Positions 8,901 to 17,291 are shown, numbered from the stretch's first letter. The stretch is 64,000 bases of DNA from Acidobacteria bacterium Ga0077534 (GCA_001464455.1 LNEI01000017.1:124001-188000), one strand, 5' to 3'. Translations and numbers: made by a program. Notes: generated from the letters alone by a model not told the origin.

Positions 8901-11900
8901 CCCGTACTGCCCCCGCTTGTCGTATCCGCGTCGATCAAGGTTGAAAAGCTCTTGAACACGTTTCCGGTATTCGGATAAACGTAACGAGTGTAGCTAGACA
9001 ACACGCCGCTTCCAGACAGTGTTTCGCGCTCGAGGCGACCATCGCTGTAAAAGGCTCGCGTAGTAGTTTTTCCGTTAGGGCTAACGACCTCAACGTTTGC
9101 TCCCATGTCGTAGCGGTACTTTATCGTGGAAGAGTAACCCGCTGGATCTGTCAGCGTGGTCGGATAGGCAAATGTGGCCGTATGACCGGTAGTGGTAAAA
9201 CTGTCAGAATAACCGAATGTTGTCACTCTGCCCCTCGGATCAGTTCTAGTGATCGGTGATCCTGTTATGTTGTATTTAGTTGCCGAAACAGAACTCGATG
9301 TTGATCCCGTTACATCTTGGCGAGTCGCGGACGTTTGATTTCCTCGATAAGTTAAGCCGGTTCCGTAGCTTGAATCATGTTGTGTCGCAGAAACCGACTG
9401 ACCGGAGCCAGTGTAGCCGTTCTCATCGTACGCGAAACTCACCCGAGAAACGAGCGTCGAAACGCCCTGGTAGAGCGACACTTGCGACGGCAGTCCAATG
9501 ATACGTCGCGAGACGTAATTCTCGCTGAGATTATAGGTTGTCTCTGTCGTCCGTAGAGCGGAACCTTGATCCCATTCGTAAACCGCTGAAACCAGTCCGT
9601 ACCGCGAGATGGTGCTACTACCACTCTGCATCAAATACTCGACCGTAGTCTTTTTGGTATTCACGCCGTCGCCAATCTGAGTATGGTAGATTCTCGGATT
9701 CAGAATGTACGAAAGCGACGTATTATCCTGCGTGAATTCATTCCACGACCACCGCTTCCGGTCAGAACAGCTAGAGTCTGTGCCGATACAATCTTCGGTT
9801 GCGATAGTTAATCCCTCCAAATAACCGGAAGGCCCGAAGTGCTGGCGTGTATAAAGGTTATTATTCGGGTGATTCACAACCTCGATCTTTACTACGCTGG
9901 TTGCCTCGTTGCCATTCGGGCTACTGAACGTCGAACTCGCAGGGGCAGAGTTCGTCACGGTCACCGGCTGGGCTGTGCCACTAACCACATTGAAGCTCTC
10001 GGCCCAGATTTTCGTAGATGTAAATCGGGGACAATCTTGCTGAGTCCCTGAGACCGCGTCGAGATTGGTCGAAGTATAATTGAGGACGTGAGAGGGTGAA
10101 TCAGCAGCGATTTTGCTGACTTTCGTCACCTGCAAGTAGCCATTGTAGTCGAACTTCGTCGCACTTCCGTCGGCGTACGTTATTTTATCGAGCACTTTGA
10201 TCGACGAATTGTTTGTTGCTCCTTGAAGGGTCAAGCCGGTCGCGAAGCTGACGTTCAATGTCGTGTTTGTATAAGAGAGCGTAGCCCAGGTGTGGGGTGT
10301 ACCCGAGCCATTGCCGTTTGGATACCATGTCTGCGTGATAGTGGTCGGGTAGACATTATTCTCATAGTTGATCGTAATGACCCTGCCAAGAGTATCGGTA
10401 ACCGTCTCTAGGACGTGGTGGGTCGGATTGTACGCATTAGAGATGTAGTTTCCGTTGCGATCCATGATTTTCGTACATTTGAATAGGCCGCCTTTCAAGG
10501 CATAGCTCATTTGCGTTCCATCAGTGCTCGTAACTGTCAGGGAGGTCGGACTACTGCTTGAGGCCGTTACCAACTTGGCATATGTCGAGTTGACCGTTTC
10601 GTAATCGTAATCAACACCTGTTGACCGAAACTCCACGCGTTCGCCCGAAGGCGTAACCATAAGGTAAATCCATTTACTCTTTACCGAGTCGTAGTAAGCC
10701 GGTTCGACGATCGGGAAAGCGAACTGAAAACCGGGCGAAACGTTGTTGGAATCGGGATTGAAGTAAATGGATGAACCATCTTTGATCCATACGAGCGAGT
10801 TATAGCTTAAACCTAAATTAAGATCCAAGCCTGATCGACCGGGTAAGCTCACGAGAGACGTTCCCCAGCCAAAATTTTGTGAGTATACATTTGTTCCGCC
10901 GGTTGCGTTTTTCGGATGTAATCGGGCCGCAACGAGGTTAGGAGCGGGGGTTGGAGTTGGAGTGGGCGTCGGAGTCGCAGTCGGAGTTGGTGTGGGTGTG
11001 GGTGTTGCTCCACCTCCGCCAAAACTTACGGTCGTATTGTATATGTTGGCCCCCGATGGCATCAGACTTGTATCGACGACAAGCGGGTAGCTCGGGGATG
11101 TGGCGCTAGTGTAGATTAGGGTTCCGTTCTTTCTATACTTGACTTGTCCGCCCTCAACACCGATACGAAATACGTCGTTGTTCGAGTAAGAGCCTTCGTC
11201 CTTGTACGACCAGCCGATTTCGCGGATGGTCCAATTCCCGCCGCTGAATGTGATGCCAAAGTTTATTTCGGTATGGGTGCTCGTGCTTCCGGTTGATGTG
11301 CCGAGGCCGATGTATCCGTAGGTGCCAGAACTCGCTGTGAACTCCATGTACCCCTCGCCGCTTGAGAGTTGTTGTTGGCTGATCGCTCCAGCATCGGTAC
11401 AGCCGTCACAGCCACCGGTCTTTGTAAGGGTCGTCGAAGTATCCGTGACGTTAACTTTTTCGATCCAAATTACCGCTCCCGAGGGCGGGGGAGTTGGAGT
11501 TGGTGTGGGTGTTGAAGTAGGTGTTGGTGTTGCTCCACCTCCGCCAAAACTTACGGTCGTATTGTATATGTTGGCCCCCGATGGCATCAGACTTGTATCG
11601 ACGACGAGCGGGTAACTTGGCGATGTTGCGCTGGTGTAGATGACAGAGCCATTCTTGCGATAGACAACCTCACCGCTCTCAACTCCGATCCTGAACACGT
11701 CGTTTGCGGAGTAAGAGCCTTCATCTTTATACGACCAGCCGATCTCGCGGATGGTCCAAGTCGTCCCATCGAAATTTATCCCGAAATTAACCTCCGTGTG
11801 AGTCGTCGTGCTTCCGGTTGATGTGCCGAGGCCGATGTAGCCGTAGCTGCCAGAACTCGCTGTGAACTCCATGTAGCCGTCGCCACTTGAGAGCTGCTCC

Positions 11901-12385
11901 TGACTGGTCGCGCCTGAGTCCGTGCAGCCGTTACAGCCACCGCTTTTAGACAAGGTGGTCGATGTCGATGTCGTATTGACTTTGTTAATCCAAGTTACCG
12001 GATCCGGTGGGGGTGGCGAGAGCGGATTGACCGAGAGTAAGGATGAGCTGAGTGCTTGTGCCATTGAAAGGAGCCCTGCCCTACCATCGTTCAGTTTGGA
12101 AAAGGCCAAGAACGATCCCAGGGTATCCTTCGGAAACAGTCCCGTATGAGCTGACTGCATTAGAGAGTCACTCGGTACTGGCAAAGATCCCTTTGCTTCG
12201 GCCGCTCCTGGAGGGATGACCACAAATACATTGATCACTAATGTGAAGATTAGCAATAACACCGCCGCTCTTTTCCTCCTCGAAAGCCTAGACAAAAAAG
12301 GCTTTCGGTTCGTTACTCTACGGTCGAGCGATATCTGAAAAAAAGACGCAATTCTATTGACGCAGCGAGTTACCAAAGTAGTCAT
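5987..12385 (-). CDS. Giant RHS/YD-repeat protein with duplicated N-terminal beta domain and variable C-terminus
   Basis: The 2132-aa protein starts at the ATG at 12385, preceded by AGGAGGGAG. Residues 40-64 form a signal or membrane segment. Residues 131-283 and 306-459 are two copies of a beta-rich domain with a conserved GGCxGC motif and the ending VYRKNG...VDTSLMPSGANIYN, each followed by a Thr-Pro linker. From about 480 the chain has the RHS shell pattern with many YD-type repeats (such as FGYSDSF, FDYNGY, YTHNAFGQVTSRDS). The last 250 residues are non-repetitive and would be the cargo. The usual RHS core ending motif was not seen. Such proteins encapsulate and deliver a C-terminal toxin in contact-dependent competition. 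The next gene overlaps its stop and could be the immunity gene. Confidence 0.85.
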   Translation of the reverse strand: MTTLVTRCVNRIASFFQISLDRRVTNRKPFLSRLSRRKRAAVLLLIFTLVINVFVVIPPGAAEAKGSLPVPSDSLMQSAHTGLFPKDTLGSFLAFSKLNDGRAGLLSMAQALSSSLLSVNPLSPPPPDPVTWINKVNTTSTSTTLSKSGGCNGCTDSGATSQEQLSSGDGYMEFTASSGSYGYIGLGTSTGSTTTHTEVNFGINFDGTTWTIREIGWSYKDEGSYSANDVFRIGVESGEVVYRKNGSVIYTSATSPSYPLVVDTSLMPSGANIYNTTVSFGGGGATPTPTSTPTPTPTPPPSGAVIWIEKVNVTDTSTTLTKTGGCDGCTDAGAISQQQLSSGEGYMEFTASSGTYGYIGLGTSTGSTSTHTEINFGITFSGGNWTIREIGWSYKDEGSYSNNDVFRIGVEGGQVKYRKNGTLIYTSATSPSYPLVVDTSLMPSGANIYNTTVSFGGGGATPTPTPTPTATPTPTPTPTPAPNLVAARLHPKNATGGTNVYSQNFGWGTSLVSLPGRSGLDLNLGLSYNSLVWIKDGSSIYFNPDSNNVSPGFQFAFPIVEPAYYDSVKSKWIYLMVTPSGERVEFRSTGVDYDYETVNSTYAKLVTASSSSPTSLTVTSTDGTQMSYALKGGLFKCTKIMDRNGNYISNAYNPTHHVLETVTDTLGRVITINYENNVYPTTITQTWYPNGNGSGTPHTWATLSYTNTTLNVSFATGLTLQGATNNSSIKVLDKITYADGSATKFDYNGYLQVTKVSKIAADSPSHVLNYTSTNLDAVSGTQQDCPRFTSTKIWAESFNVVSGTAQPVTVTNSAPASSTFSSPNGNEATSVVKIEVVNHPNNNLYTRQHFGPSGYLEGLTIATEDCIGTDSSCSDRKRWSWNEFTQDNTSLSYILNPRIYHTQIGDGVNTKKTTVEYLMQSGSSTISRYGLVSAVYEWDQGSALRTTETTYNLSENYVSRRIIGLPSQVSLYQGVSTLVSRVSFAYDENGYTGSGQSVSATQHDSSYGTGLTYRGNQTSATRQDVTGSTSSSVSATKYNITGSPITRTDPRGRVTTFGYSDSFTTTGHTATFAYPTTLTDPAGYSSTIKYRYDMGANVEVVSPNGKTTTRAFYSDGRLERETLSGSGVLSSYTRYVYPNTGNVFKSFSTLIDADTTSGGSTGDEVESETHFDGAGRVIKRRVPHTFDTSGNPVTWSATQTIYDIVGRAVQQSVPTEVDSSWGFVSGGDDTAFRYNSVIYDWRNRPEKTWPTGSNGSDGKETLYTYSGCGCAGGQVTTIKGPMVDAVNVSGTSQTDKRRTQKTYEDILGRVVKTEVWDLDGAGSAPYSTVRTKYNVRDQVTNVLQYAGAETPTSCPTGTCQETTMSYDGHGRLSASHRPEQNGSTSYIYFADDSIEKITDARGAETVYTYENVSGSLKRNLVTKIEWNVPQNSGITDPTDVVFTYNNMGQRSQMTDGLGVVDYSYNSISQLTSESRNFTDSLAEEPSTGLYTISYSYALGGQLKSYTDPWGKQIAYSDDKAGKLSQVTGTVFGGVDEYAKNPVYRAWGALKSLNYGDADMQTSLTYDSQLRPATHLVNQASSPNNKTFDKSYQYDNNGLLKLNDESISSLNRFDRSFKYDFAGRVIEAKSGIEATTSQTETDLINLPYRQSYTHNAFGQVTSRDSTLWDYTGGGWDFDYAMVNNRDTGANYDNDGRQTTDSSSDPIIFSYDAAGKMRMTWRTEAYETKLHQDGDGVETKREQRTWDTNASNWKPWEWVYFINSTVLGQVVSEATKTGKKKYTYVIANGATLAQQAVDTANNESVTWQFQDASGYSARGFNAKELDALGNNVGTIPNFRNTRGENALTVGQTPTFDNQDVGDCQFNGTFMPCSLAYFMEGGNSFLADSFATGLPVQAGSRYHQGRNNPMGIANSIRREFEFGLANGPFYYVDGRPRGASYSQFDLAILLGSQNENLRKDPKFLDCPERDKVHSLPAQKALELYTDGRGNPAYISIDEIMAEFPLPSSFAAIKELVKAGTKGKSSVLHRVQGIHSAAVQTQGWQAAVLGRITFDLAGTLKVYEFGLVEFVGTIGVIPDIYDFDAGDRGVLAQLSTAAGSLIPGKPYDIITVGRYDVLQQWNKYGTSKNSCKKNDE
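10940..11008 (-). repeat. Thr-Pro linker-coding simple repeat (second linker)
   Basis: Tandem hexamer-like units on the plus strand (GGAGTT/GGTGTG/GGCGTC variants) encode alternating Thr-Pro, roughly residues 460-483 of the RHS protein. They form a flexible spacer between the second beta domain and the RHS shell. A shorter unit of the same kind lies at 11480-11537. Such tracts expand and contract easily. Confidence 0.7.
11009..11470 (-). repeat. Beta-domain DNA repeat, copy 2 of 3
   Basis: This stretch encodes residues 306-459 of the RHS protein and is a direct repeat of 11537-11995. It is also related to 12505-12957. Conserved blocks include GGCDGC, YMEFTASSG, YGYIGLGTSTGST, IREIGW and VDTSLMP. 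The nucleotide identity is high by eye, pointing to recent duplication or gene conversion. Confidence 0.8.
11537..11995 (-). repeat. Beta-domain DNA repeat, copy 1 of 3
   Basis: This stretch encodes residues 131-283 of the RHS protein. It shares long near-identical blocks with copies 2 and 3. The encoded domain looks like a SPRY- or lectin-like beta sandwich, judged only from its alternating strand pattern. Confidence 0.8.
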
Positions 12386-12504
12386 GACTCCCTCCTGAGT
12401 GAGTTGTTTCAGTATTGTTGATGAGGCAGCTAACCAGGCGAACGATGATCTTCCTTACCGATCGTCCCTACCCGATAAAGCGAAATGCCGTTTAGGTTAA
12501 AGGA

Positions 12505-13230
12505 CTAGAAAGCCCCGATTACGTTATAGATATTCGCTCCGGCGGGCATGAGACTCGTATCGATCACCAGAGGGTAGGTTGGCGATGTTGAGCTTGTGTA
12601 GATAACAGACCCATTCTTGCGATAGACAACCTGGCCGCTCTCAACACCGATGCGGAACACGTCGTCGTTCGAATAAGATCCATCTGCCTTATAGGTCCAC
12701 CCGATCTCTCGGATTTGCCAAGCCCCGCTCCCAAATGAGATGCCAAAGTTAATTTCGGTATGGGTCGTTGTACTTCCGGTCGAGGTGCCGAGGCCGATGT
12801 AGCCGTAGCTGCCGGAACTCGCTGTGAACTCCATGTAGCCGTCGCCACTTGAGAGCTGCTTTTGGCTGATCGCTCCAGCATCGGCGCACCCATCGCAGCC
12901 GCCCGTTTTTGTTAGCGTCGTCGAGGTATCAGTGACATTAACTTTTTGGATCCAGTCTGAACTCACGGGAACCGTTAGAATCTCTGGGACGGTTAAGTTC
13001 CGATCTAGCGATGGCGGTCCGAATAATGCCCGCCCCTCACCGAACCGTGCGTGCGGATTGGCGGCTACACCAGTTGTCATTGCTTCTTGCAAGTTGAATA
13101 ACGCAAGACCGGTTACGATCGATACGATTAGTAGACAGCATACCCGGCCCGGCTTACCGTGAATGTTTCTTGAAGTGATATTAAGACGATCTCGTCCCTT
13201 GAGCGAAGATGCCGATGGAGAAAAAAACAT
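12505..13230 (-). CDS. Secreted single beta-domain protein related to the RHS N-terminus
   Basis: The 241-aa product has a signal or membrane segment (CCLLIVSIVTGLALFNL, residues 31-47), a low-complexity spacer, and from residue 92 a third copy of the beta domain found twice in the RHS protein. It ends right after the domain (GANIYN plus five residues). The start at 13230 has the ribosome binding site AGGAGG. It lies 119 bases upstream of the RHS gene on the same strand, so the two may share a transcript. It is either a stand-alone binding or adhesion module, or the front end of an older RHS gene that lost its shell. A catalytic function is not suggested. Confidence 0.7.
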   Translation of the reverse strand: MFFSPSASSLKGRDRLNITSRNIHGKPGRVCCLLIVSIVTGLALFNLQEAMTTGVAANPHARFGEGRALFGPPSLDRNLTVPEILTVPVSSDWIQKVNVTDTSTTLTKTGGCDGCADAGAISQKQLSSGDGYMEFTASSGSYGYIGLGTSTGSTTTHTEINFGISFGSGAWQIREIGWTYKADGSYSNDDVFRIGVESGQVVYRKNGSVIYTSSTSPTYPLVIDTSLMPAGANIYNVIGAF

Positions 13231-13858
13231 AGGTAACCTCCTGACTGACTACATCTAGAGCCGGTCTGTTTAAGTTTCGTAACGACTCATCCGAGGTGAG
13301 ACTTGGATGATATTTAATAATCTATGATCGCAATTAAACAACAACGTTAAACATATGTCAAGAAGTTTTTGCATTTTTTCGAAAATATTTTTGGAAAATG
13401 GGAGGATTGGTGATTTACAGGCTTTAATCGGGAACTAATGAAGGTTCGTTCGCGAGGTCTTTCGACATTGTCGAACTCAGCCAAAATAGATCGAAGTTCG
13501 CGGCGTCGTCCCCGACGCGTCCACGCGCGGAAAGCATTCACCGAACTTAGGCGGGCCTACGCTAAAGATCAGAGTTCCTGTCGATAGGGTTCTGCATCTT
13601 AACGTCTCAAAAAGTTGTCGGACTCATTGACGGGATAAAGGCACAAAAACAGTCTCTGATAAGGCTGGGTGACTGAGATAGAATCTGAGCTTGTAGCAGT
13701 CAATAAACATTAGTTTTCTGACACCGGAAAACTCATTAGTCTTTAGACAGTAAAACCGGCCGTTTTTGCGACCGGTTTTTCAATGGGTTTTTTGACAGCC
13801 GATGTGCCGTCGGCAAGTTTTTGGATTATTACCTTTGCCGTCACGTCAACGCATTTTA
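13231..13858. other. Long intergenic region without a supported gene
   Basis: About 630 bases contain no convincing reading frame. The part near 13231-13340 must hold the promoter of the minus-strand beta-domain and RHS genes. A terminator-like hairpin lies at 13752-13781. The middle is GC-rich and could be a relic, but no family could be recognised in any frame. Confidence 0.5.
13752..13781 (-). terminator. Bidirectional terminator-like hairpin
   Basis: The sequence AAAACCGGC, a 10-base spacer and ACCGGTTTTT form a GC-rich stem with A-rich and T-rich flanks. It lies about 80 bases after the stop of the minus-strand radical SAM gene and would end that operon. Confidence 0.7.
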
Positions 13859-14893
13859 TTATTGATATTCACTAAAAGGAACTTGCGAACGGCCTACGCG
13901 GTCAAAAATCCCCACTAGGCGAACGCATTGGATTGTGCACTTTGGCGCACACCACTTCTCTGTCGAATACTGACGCTCAAACTCCTCCCAGGTGAAATCC
14001 TTTAGAGGAATATCAAGCACGCCGGAATTTGCAACAGGATCTCCGTGTTTTGCGCCGTCTTTGCACACGCGATGTTGTGAGCACCACTGTATGCGACCAT
14101 GTTCACAAATGTATAGATATCGAGCCCCAGCTCGACATTTCCACAACGATTCACCGTGCTCCAACAAATCTCTTTGAAACTTTGCGCTATAGTGGGCAAA
14201 TTGCAGTCGTGACTTGGCTGTAATCTGAATTATTTCATCATAGATTTTTTTAACATCACCACTGAATGGCCTTATCTGGCCATCCCCATCGTGTATGATT
14301 CCGACGGTACTGCCAAAACCTAGCTCCTTTGCACGTTTTGTAATAGTAAGCGCGTCCTCAGGATGAGGGATATCGCTACCGATTACAGAGTTTAGATTGA
14401 CATCAAATTGGGCTAGTTCCGCTAAATTCTGCAAAGTTCCTTTCTCCTCATAATAACTGAGGCTTTTTTTTGAAACGACATCAGGATGCACGTTGTCAAT
14501 ACTTATCTGAAGATCTTGCAGTCCTGCGGCATTGAGCTTCTCGATATTTTTCGTGGTTAGGGTCCGGCCGTGAGTTATAAGTCCGGCCATAATACCCTTC
14601 GATCGGATGTAACTGACTATTTCATATATACCCGGATGTAATGTTGGCTCACCCCCCGAAATTGTGATGTTAATCGTTCTGAACTCGGCTAGTTTATCTA
14701 TCCATTCCTTTACTTCTTCTATAGGTACTGGCTTCGAGTCATCATCTCGTTCGTTACAATAAGTGCAGGCGAGATCACATCTTCTCATTGGTATGATCTG
14801 AGCTAATACGACGCGCTTGTGTGTCGCCATACCATCAAGAATAAATTTAGCCGATTTTCTAAACCGATCCATCTTTGACTTTTCTTTTCCCAT
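13859..14893 (-). CDS. Radical SAM protein with SPASM/twitch-like cysteine-rich C-terminus
   Basis: The 344-aa protein carries the radical SAM cluster motif CDLACTYC near residues 39-46, the GGE motif in ITISGGEPTLHPGIYE, and further barrel motifs (ITHGRTL, LQDLQISIDNV). The C-terminal third has two cysteine groups, around WKCRAGARYLYICEHGRIQWC and CAPKCTIQC, which suggest one or more auxiliary iron-sulfur clusters as in SPASM-type enzymes. These use S-adenosylmethionine to start radical chemistry, often on peptides or lipids. No precursor peptide is evident; the only partner is the small membrane protein upstream. The start has a strong ribosome binding site lying inside a hairpin. The substrate is unknown. 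Confidence 0.85.
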   Translation of the reverse strand: MGKEKSKMDRFRKSAKFILDGMATHKRVVLAQIIPMRRCDLACTYCNERDDDSKPVPIEEVKEWIDKLAEFRTINITISGGEPTLHPGIYEIVSYIRSKGIMAGLITHGRTLTTKNIEKLNAAGLQDLQISIDNVHPDVVSKKSLSYYEEKGTLQNLAELAQFDVNLNSVIGSDIPHPEDALTITKRAKELGFGSTVGIIHDGDGQIRPFSGDVKKIYDEIIQITAKSRLQFAHYSAKFQRDLLEHGESLWKCRAGARYLYICEHGRIQWCSQHRVCKDGAKHGDPVANSGVLDIPLKDFTWEEFERQYSTEKWCAPKCTIQCVRLVGIFDRVGRSQVPFSEYQ

Positions 14894-14898
14894 AAAAA

Positions 14899-14927
14899 AG
14901 ACGCCTCCTAAAAAAAGAACGGCGTCT
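14899..14927 (-). promoter_or_regulatory. Hairpin over the radical SAM ribosome binding site
   Basis: A perfect 7-bp inverted repeat (AGACGCC / GGCGTCT) immediately precedes the start codon. In the minus-strand RNA the 3' arm overlaps the AGGAGG ribosome binding site and is followed by a run of U that reaches the ATG. It could act as an attenuator, as a terminator for the upstream membrane-protein gene, or as a translation switch. Confidence 0.55.
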
Positions 14928-14953
14928 AATTATAGCGCGGAACGCAAATGCTG

Positions 14954-15277
14954 TTATGGGCATGCCCGAATCGCTCCTAGCAGAGTATCTACATAACGAA
15001 AGACTGGGTAGACGAAAGCGAGGGAAAAGGCTGAAAGGACAATAATTGCACACTTCCAGCCAACGGATAAAAATCCAAAGATTGAATCGCTGAAAGCCAC
15101 TGCAATCGATATTATCGAGACGCTTATCGCGGCCACAATTATCGTCTTACCATATCTTTCTACGACTGCCCAAAGGGGCTCTAGTTGTGAAATTCGCATT
15201 ATAAGCTTCGCGCTTAAAACTAAAGTGAGTACCCACAATAAAATGTAAGCGAAGATCCACATGATAGTGTTTAGCAT
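14954..15277 (-). CDS. Small membrane protein, 107 aa
   Basis: Three or four hydrophobic segments span most of the protein (about residues 3-25, 46-66 and 72-95). The start at 15277 has a strong AGGAGG site. No family is recognised. It precedes the radical SAM gene on the same strand by 60 bases, with the hairpin at 14899-14927 between them, so the pair probably forms a two-gene unit. It could anchor or transport a substrate of the radical SAM enzyme; that is inference from adjacency only. Confidence 0.55.
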   Translation of the reverse strand: MLNTIMWIFAYILLWVLTLVLSAKLIMRISQLEPLWAVVERYGKTIIVAAISVSIISIAVAFSDSIFGFLSVGWKCAIIVLSAFSLAFVYPVFRYVDTLLGAIRACP

Positions 15278-15445
15278 AATTCCTCCTGGTTTTGAGATTG
15301 GAGTTCGATACTCCTGCCCCCCCTAAGGAACATCTAACTTTTATCTACCATGACGGCCTTGTTAACGCGCGCCATCGCTATTCGATCGTTGATACTGAAT
15401 TTATTGGAGCGTCCTTTCAGACGTGTGACTTTTCCCGCCTTGCGT

Positions 15446-15595
15446 TCAACAACGATGATAGCCACCCTTGCCGTAATTCGCTCCGCAAATATTGCAGTGC
15501 TTCGTCGGGGTCTGGTGATCGCGGTAATGTGACGTGAGGGCTGTTACCCTGGGGAAAGACCGTCTGCAAATCGGGCATTTGAAATTTCCTGACAT
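15446..15595 (-). CDS. 49-aa C2H2 zinc-finger protein
   Basis: This minus-strand ATG frame was missed by size-limited gene finding. Residues 7-27 form a textbook C2H2 finger: C7-x2-C10-x12-H23-x3-H27 with Phe14 and Leu20 at the usual core positions. A second zinc site of type C34-x2-C37-x9-H47-x-C49 follows and ends the protein. The ATG at 15595 lies 4 bases after the stop of the replication-relaxation gene, so translation is probably coupled. Bacterial Ros/MucR fingers use a different spacing; this one has the spacing typical of eukaryotic fingers. It likely binds DNA or a protein partner. The second site might be structural only. Confidence 0.75.
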   Translation of the reverse strand: MSGNFKCPICRRSFPRVTALTSHYRDHQTPTKHCNICGANYGKGGYHRC

Positions 15596-15599
15596 AGAA

Positions 15600-16670
15600 T
15601 TAGTCAATTAATGATCTAAGTTCGGGGGCATCGTCGCTCTCCAGCGAGGTCGCCCAGATTTTGTCTAAAACACTTTCGGGTTTCTCAAGAAAAAGGGACA
15701 CTTGCCTGTCTACACCTTTTTCTTTCGCGGAAACTAATTTCTCGAATATTAAATTCGATGGCGTGAACCAAAACAGGGGGCTAGGCTTTCGTCCCGACAC
15801 GACCGGATGACGCGAGCTCATGCGGAGCACGTTAGTCCAACGCTCATCAACCGATTCCACCAGAACCGCCTTGATCCTTTTTACACCGTAGTTTTCCGTG
15901 TGTTTCTTCTGCTTCACCGTGTAATGGAAATGGCTACGGAGCTTTCGTTGCATTTTCTTGACCGACGTTGTTTTCCGATCGGCTTCGTAGAAGAAATACT
16001 GATTTTGATCTTCTCCTGTTCGGTCAGTGAAATACAGCCCAAAAAAGGCATCCGGACGGTGCGGCAGTATTTCTTTCCCGTCCGTCTCGGTCGGAGTGCC
16101 AGTAGAGTCAAACGCTAACCTTGAGACCTCAACCGAATTCCACAAAGCCGACCCTTGATAGAAGCCAAGCAATTTCACCCTATCGCCGGATTTCTCACAC
16201 GCTTTTTCGAGCATAAAGTGAAAACGCGAGATCATTAGCTCGTGGTGCAAATGCATCAGCCTGCCTTGTATCTTTAACATTTGCTTTCCGAGCGTAATTT
16301 CGGCGTACCGCTTTTCTCGGTTTCGCCGCACGACCTCGCGATCCTTGTCGTCATCGATCTCGTATCCGGCATTCGTTAGAAGCGCAAGCGATCGCTTGTC
16401 ATCAAGGTAGTAGTTAAACTCGGTCGGATAGAAACTCGACGGAAAAGCAAAACGGTTTACGAAGCCCTGATGATAAAGATTCTGCAGATGTCGCTCGGTT
16501 GTCCTAATATCTCCGTTGACTAGCCTAACGATCATCGAAGTCGGGATGAACCTATATCTGCGAATGATGTTTATGATTGCAATCGATCGGTTTGTTATCC
16601 GACGATTTGGAAGATTCTTCCTGTCTTCGCGGGTATATTTTTTAAGGCGAAGTCCTTTTTTCGCGGACAT
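15600..16670 (-). CDS. Replication-relaxation family protein
   Basis: The 356-aa product has the N-terminal winged-helix pattern of replication-relaxation proteins (a helix-turn-helix around IIRRYRFIPTSMIVRLV followed by TERHLQNLYHQGFVNR). It continues with the nuclease-fold-like part containing HLHHELMISRFHFMLE, PHRPDAFFGLYF, and YFFYEADRKTTS. The family is encoded on plasmids and integrative elements and is linked to their replication or relaxation. The gene is followed at 4 bases by the zinc-finger gene. Its presence, with the ATPase and the integrase further right, supports an integrative or conjugative element. Biochemical activity is not established for this family member. Confidence 0.75.
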   Translation of the reverse strand: MSAKKGLRLKKYTREDRKNLPNRRITNRSIAIINIIRRYRFIPTSMIVRLVNGDIRTTERHLQNLYHQGFVNRFAFPSSFYPTEFNYYLDDKRSLALLTNAGYEIDDDKDREVVRRNREKRYAEITLGKQMLKIQGRLMHLHHELMISRFHFMLEKACEKSGDRVKLLGFYQGSALWNSVEVSRLAFDSTGTPTETDGKEILPHRPDAFFGLYFTDRTGEDQNQYFFYEADRKTTSVKKMQRKLRSHFHYTVKQKKHTENYGVKRIKAVLVESVDERWTNVLRMSSRHPVVSGRKPSPLFWFTPSNLIFEKLVSAKEKGVDRQVSLFLEKPESVLDKIWATSLESDDAPELRSLID

Positions 16671-16730
16671 TAGACGAAGGAATTAATGAATGATAGTGAA
16701 TATACCTCAATTATACCACGGTTTTTGAAG

Positions 16731-17291
16731 TTAACTGTTTGCTGCTACATACCCCACGTCAAGCAGGTTTAGAAGTCGGTCAGTCGTAAGAATCTGACCT
16801 TTTCCGATGAAACGCCCCAAAATCATCAGGCCGGCGTTATGGACTTCGTCTCCAGCATGGCTCGCACATGCATCCGAGATTACTAGCGGTATGAACTTGC
16901 GCTCAAATACGTCTACGGCCGTCTTCATAATGCAACTATCTGTTGCGACACCGCAAAGGATGAAGGTATTCCAATTATTCGCTGCAACCAGATCATTGAA
17001 TTTCGGAACGAAGGCGCTATAAATTTCTTTGTCGATGACTGTTTCAAGGTACGGAATCATCTCTGCTGTTAAAGCCGTTTCCGGTGCAGATCGAAGACGT
17101 TTCCAGCCGATCAATCTTTCATATGGACTGCCTTCAAGATTATGAAAGCGGGTAAAAACCGTGGAGATGTTCCTGCTCTTGCACTCCTCGATTAGGCGTA
17201 CGACATTCGGGATGACATGCTTAGATCGGCTTCCTAAAAAACCGTTCTGCATGTCAATTATTACCAACACGGCGTTCTGAATGTTTACCAT
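16731..17291 (-). CDS. Isochorismatase-family cysteine hydrolase
   Basis: The 186-aa product has the three catalytic positions of the family: Asp13 in VIIDMQNGF, Lys88 in TVIDKEIYSAF, and Cys120 in GVATDSC. It is a soluble alpha/beta hydrolase of the nicotinamidase/isochorismatase superfamily, acting on an amide or vinyl ether bond of a small molecule. The substrate cannot be read from sequence; the context offers no pathway. A good ribosome binding site (AAGGAG) precedes the ATG at 17291. The gene follows the winged-helix regulator on the same strand by 24 bases, so the two are probably one transcript. Confidence 0.85.
   Translation of the reverse strand: MVNIQNAVLVIIDMQNGFLGSRSKHVIPNVVRLIEECKSRNISTVFTRFHNLEGSPYERLIGWKRLRSAPETALTAEMIPYLETVIDKEIYSAFVPKFNDLVAANNWNTFILCGVATDSCIMKTAVDVFERKFIPLVISDACASHAGDEVHNAGLMILGRFIGKGQILTTDRLLNLLDVGYVAANS

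Noticed and set aside
13347-13541. 64-aa minus-strand frame in the long intergenic region
   Set aside because: Arg-rich, no ribosome binding site, no recognisable family.
15297-15325. tRNA-like T arm (GGAGTTCGATACTCC) as a left attachment site
   Set aside because: No D arm, anticodon arm or acceptor pairing could be found around it, and it does not match the 3' end of the tRNA at 26836.
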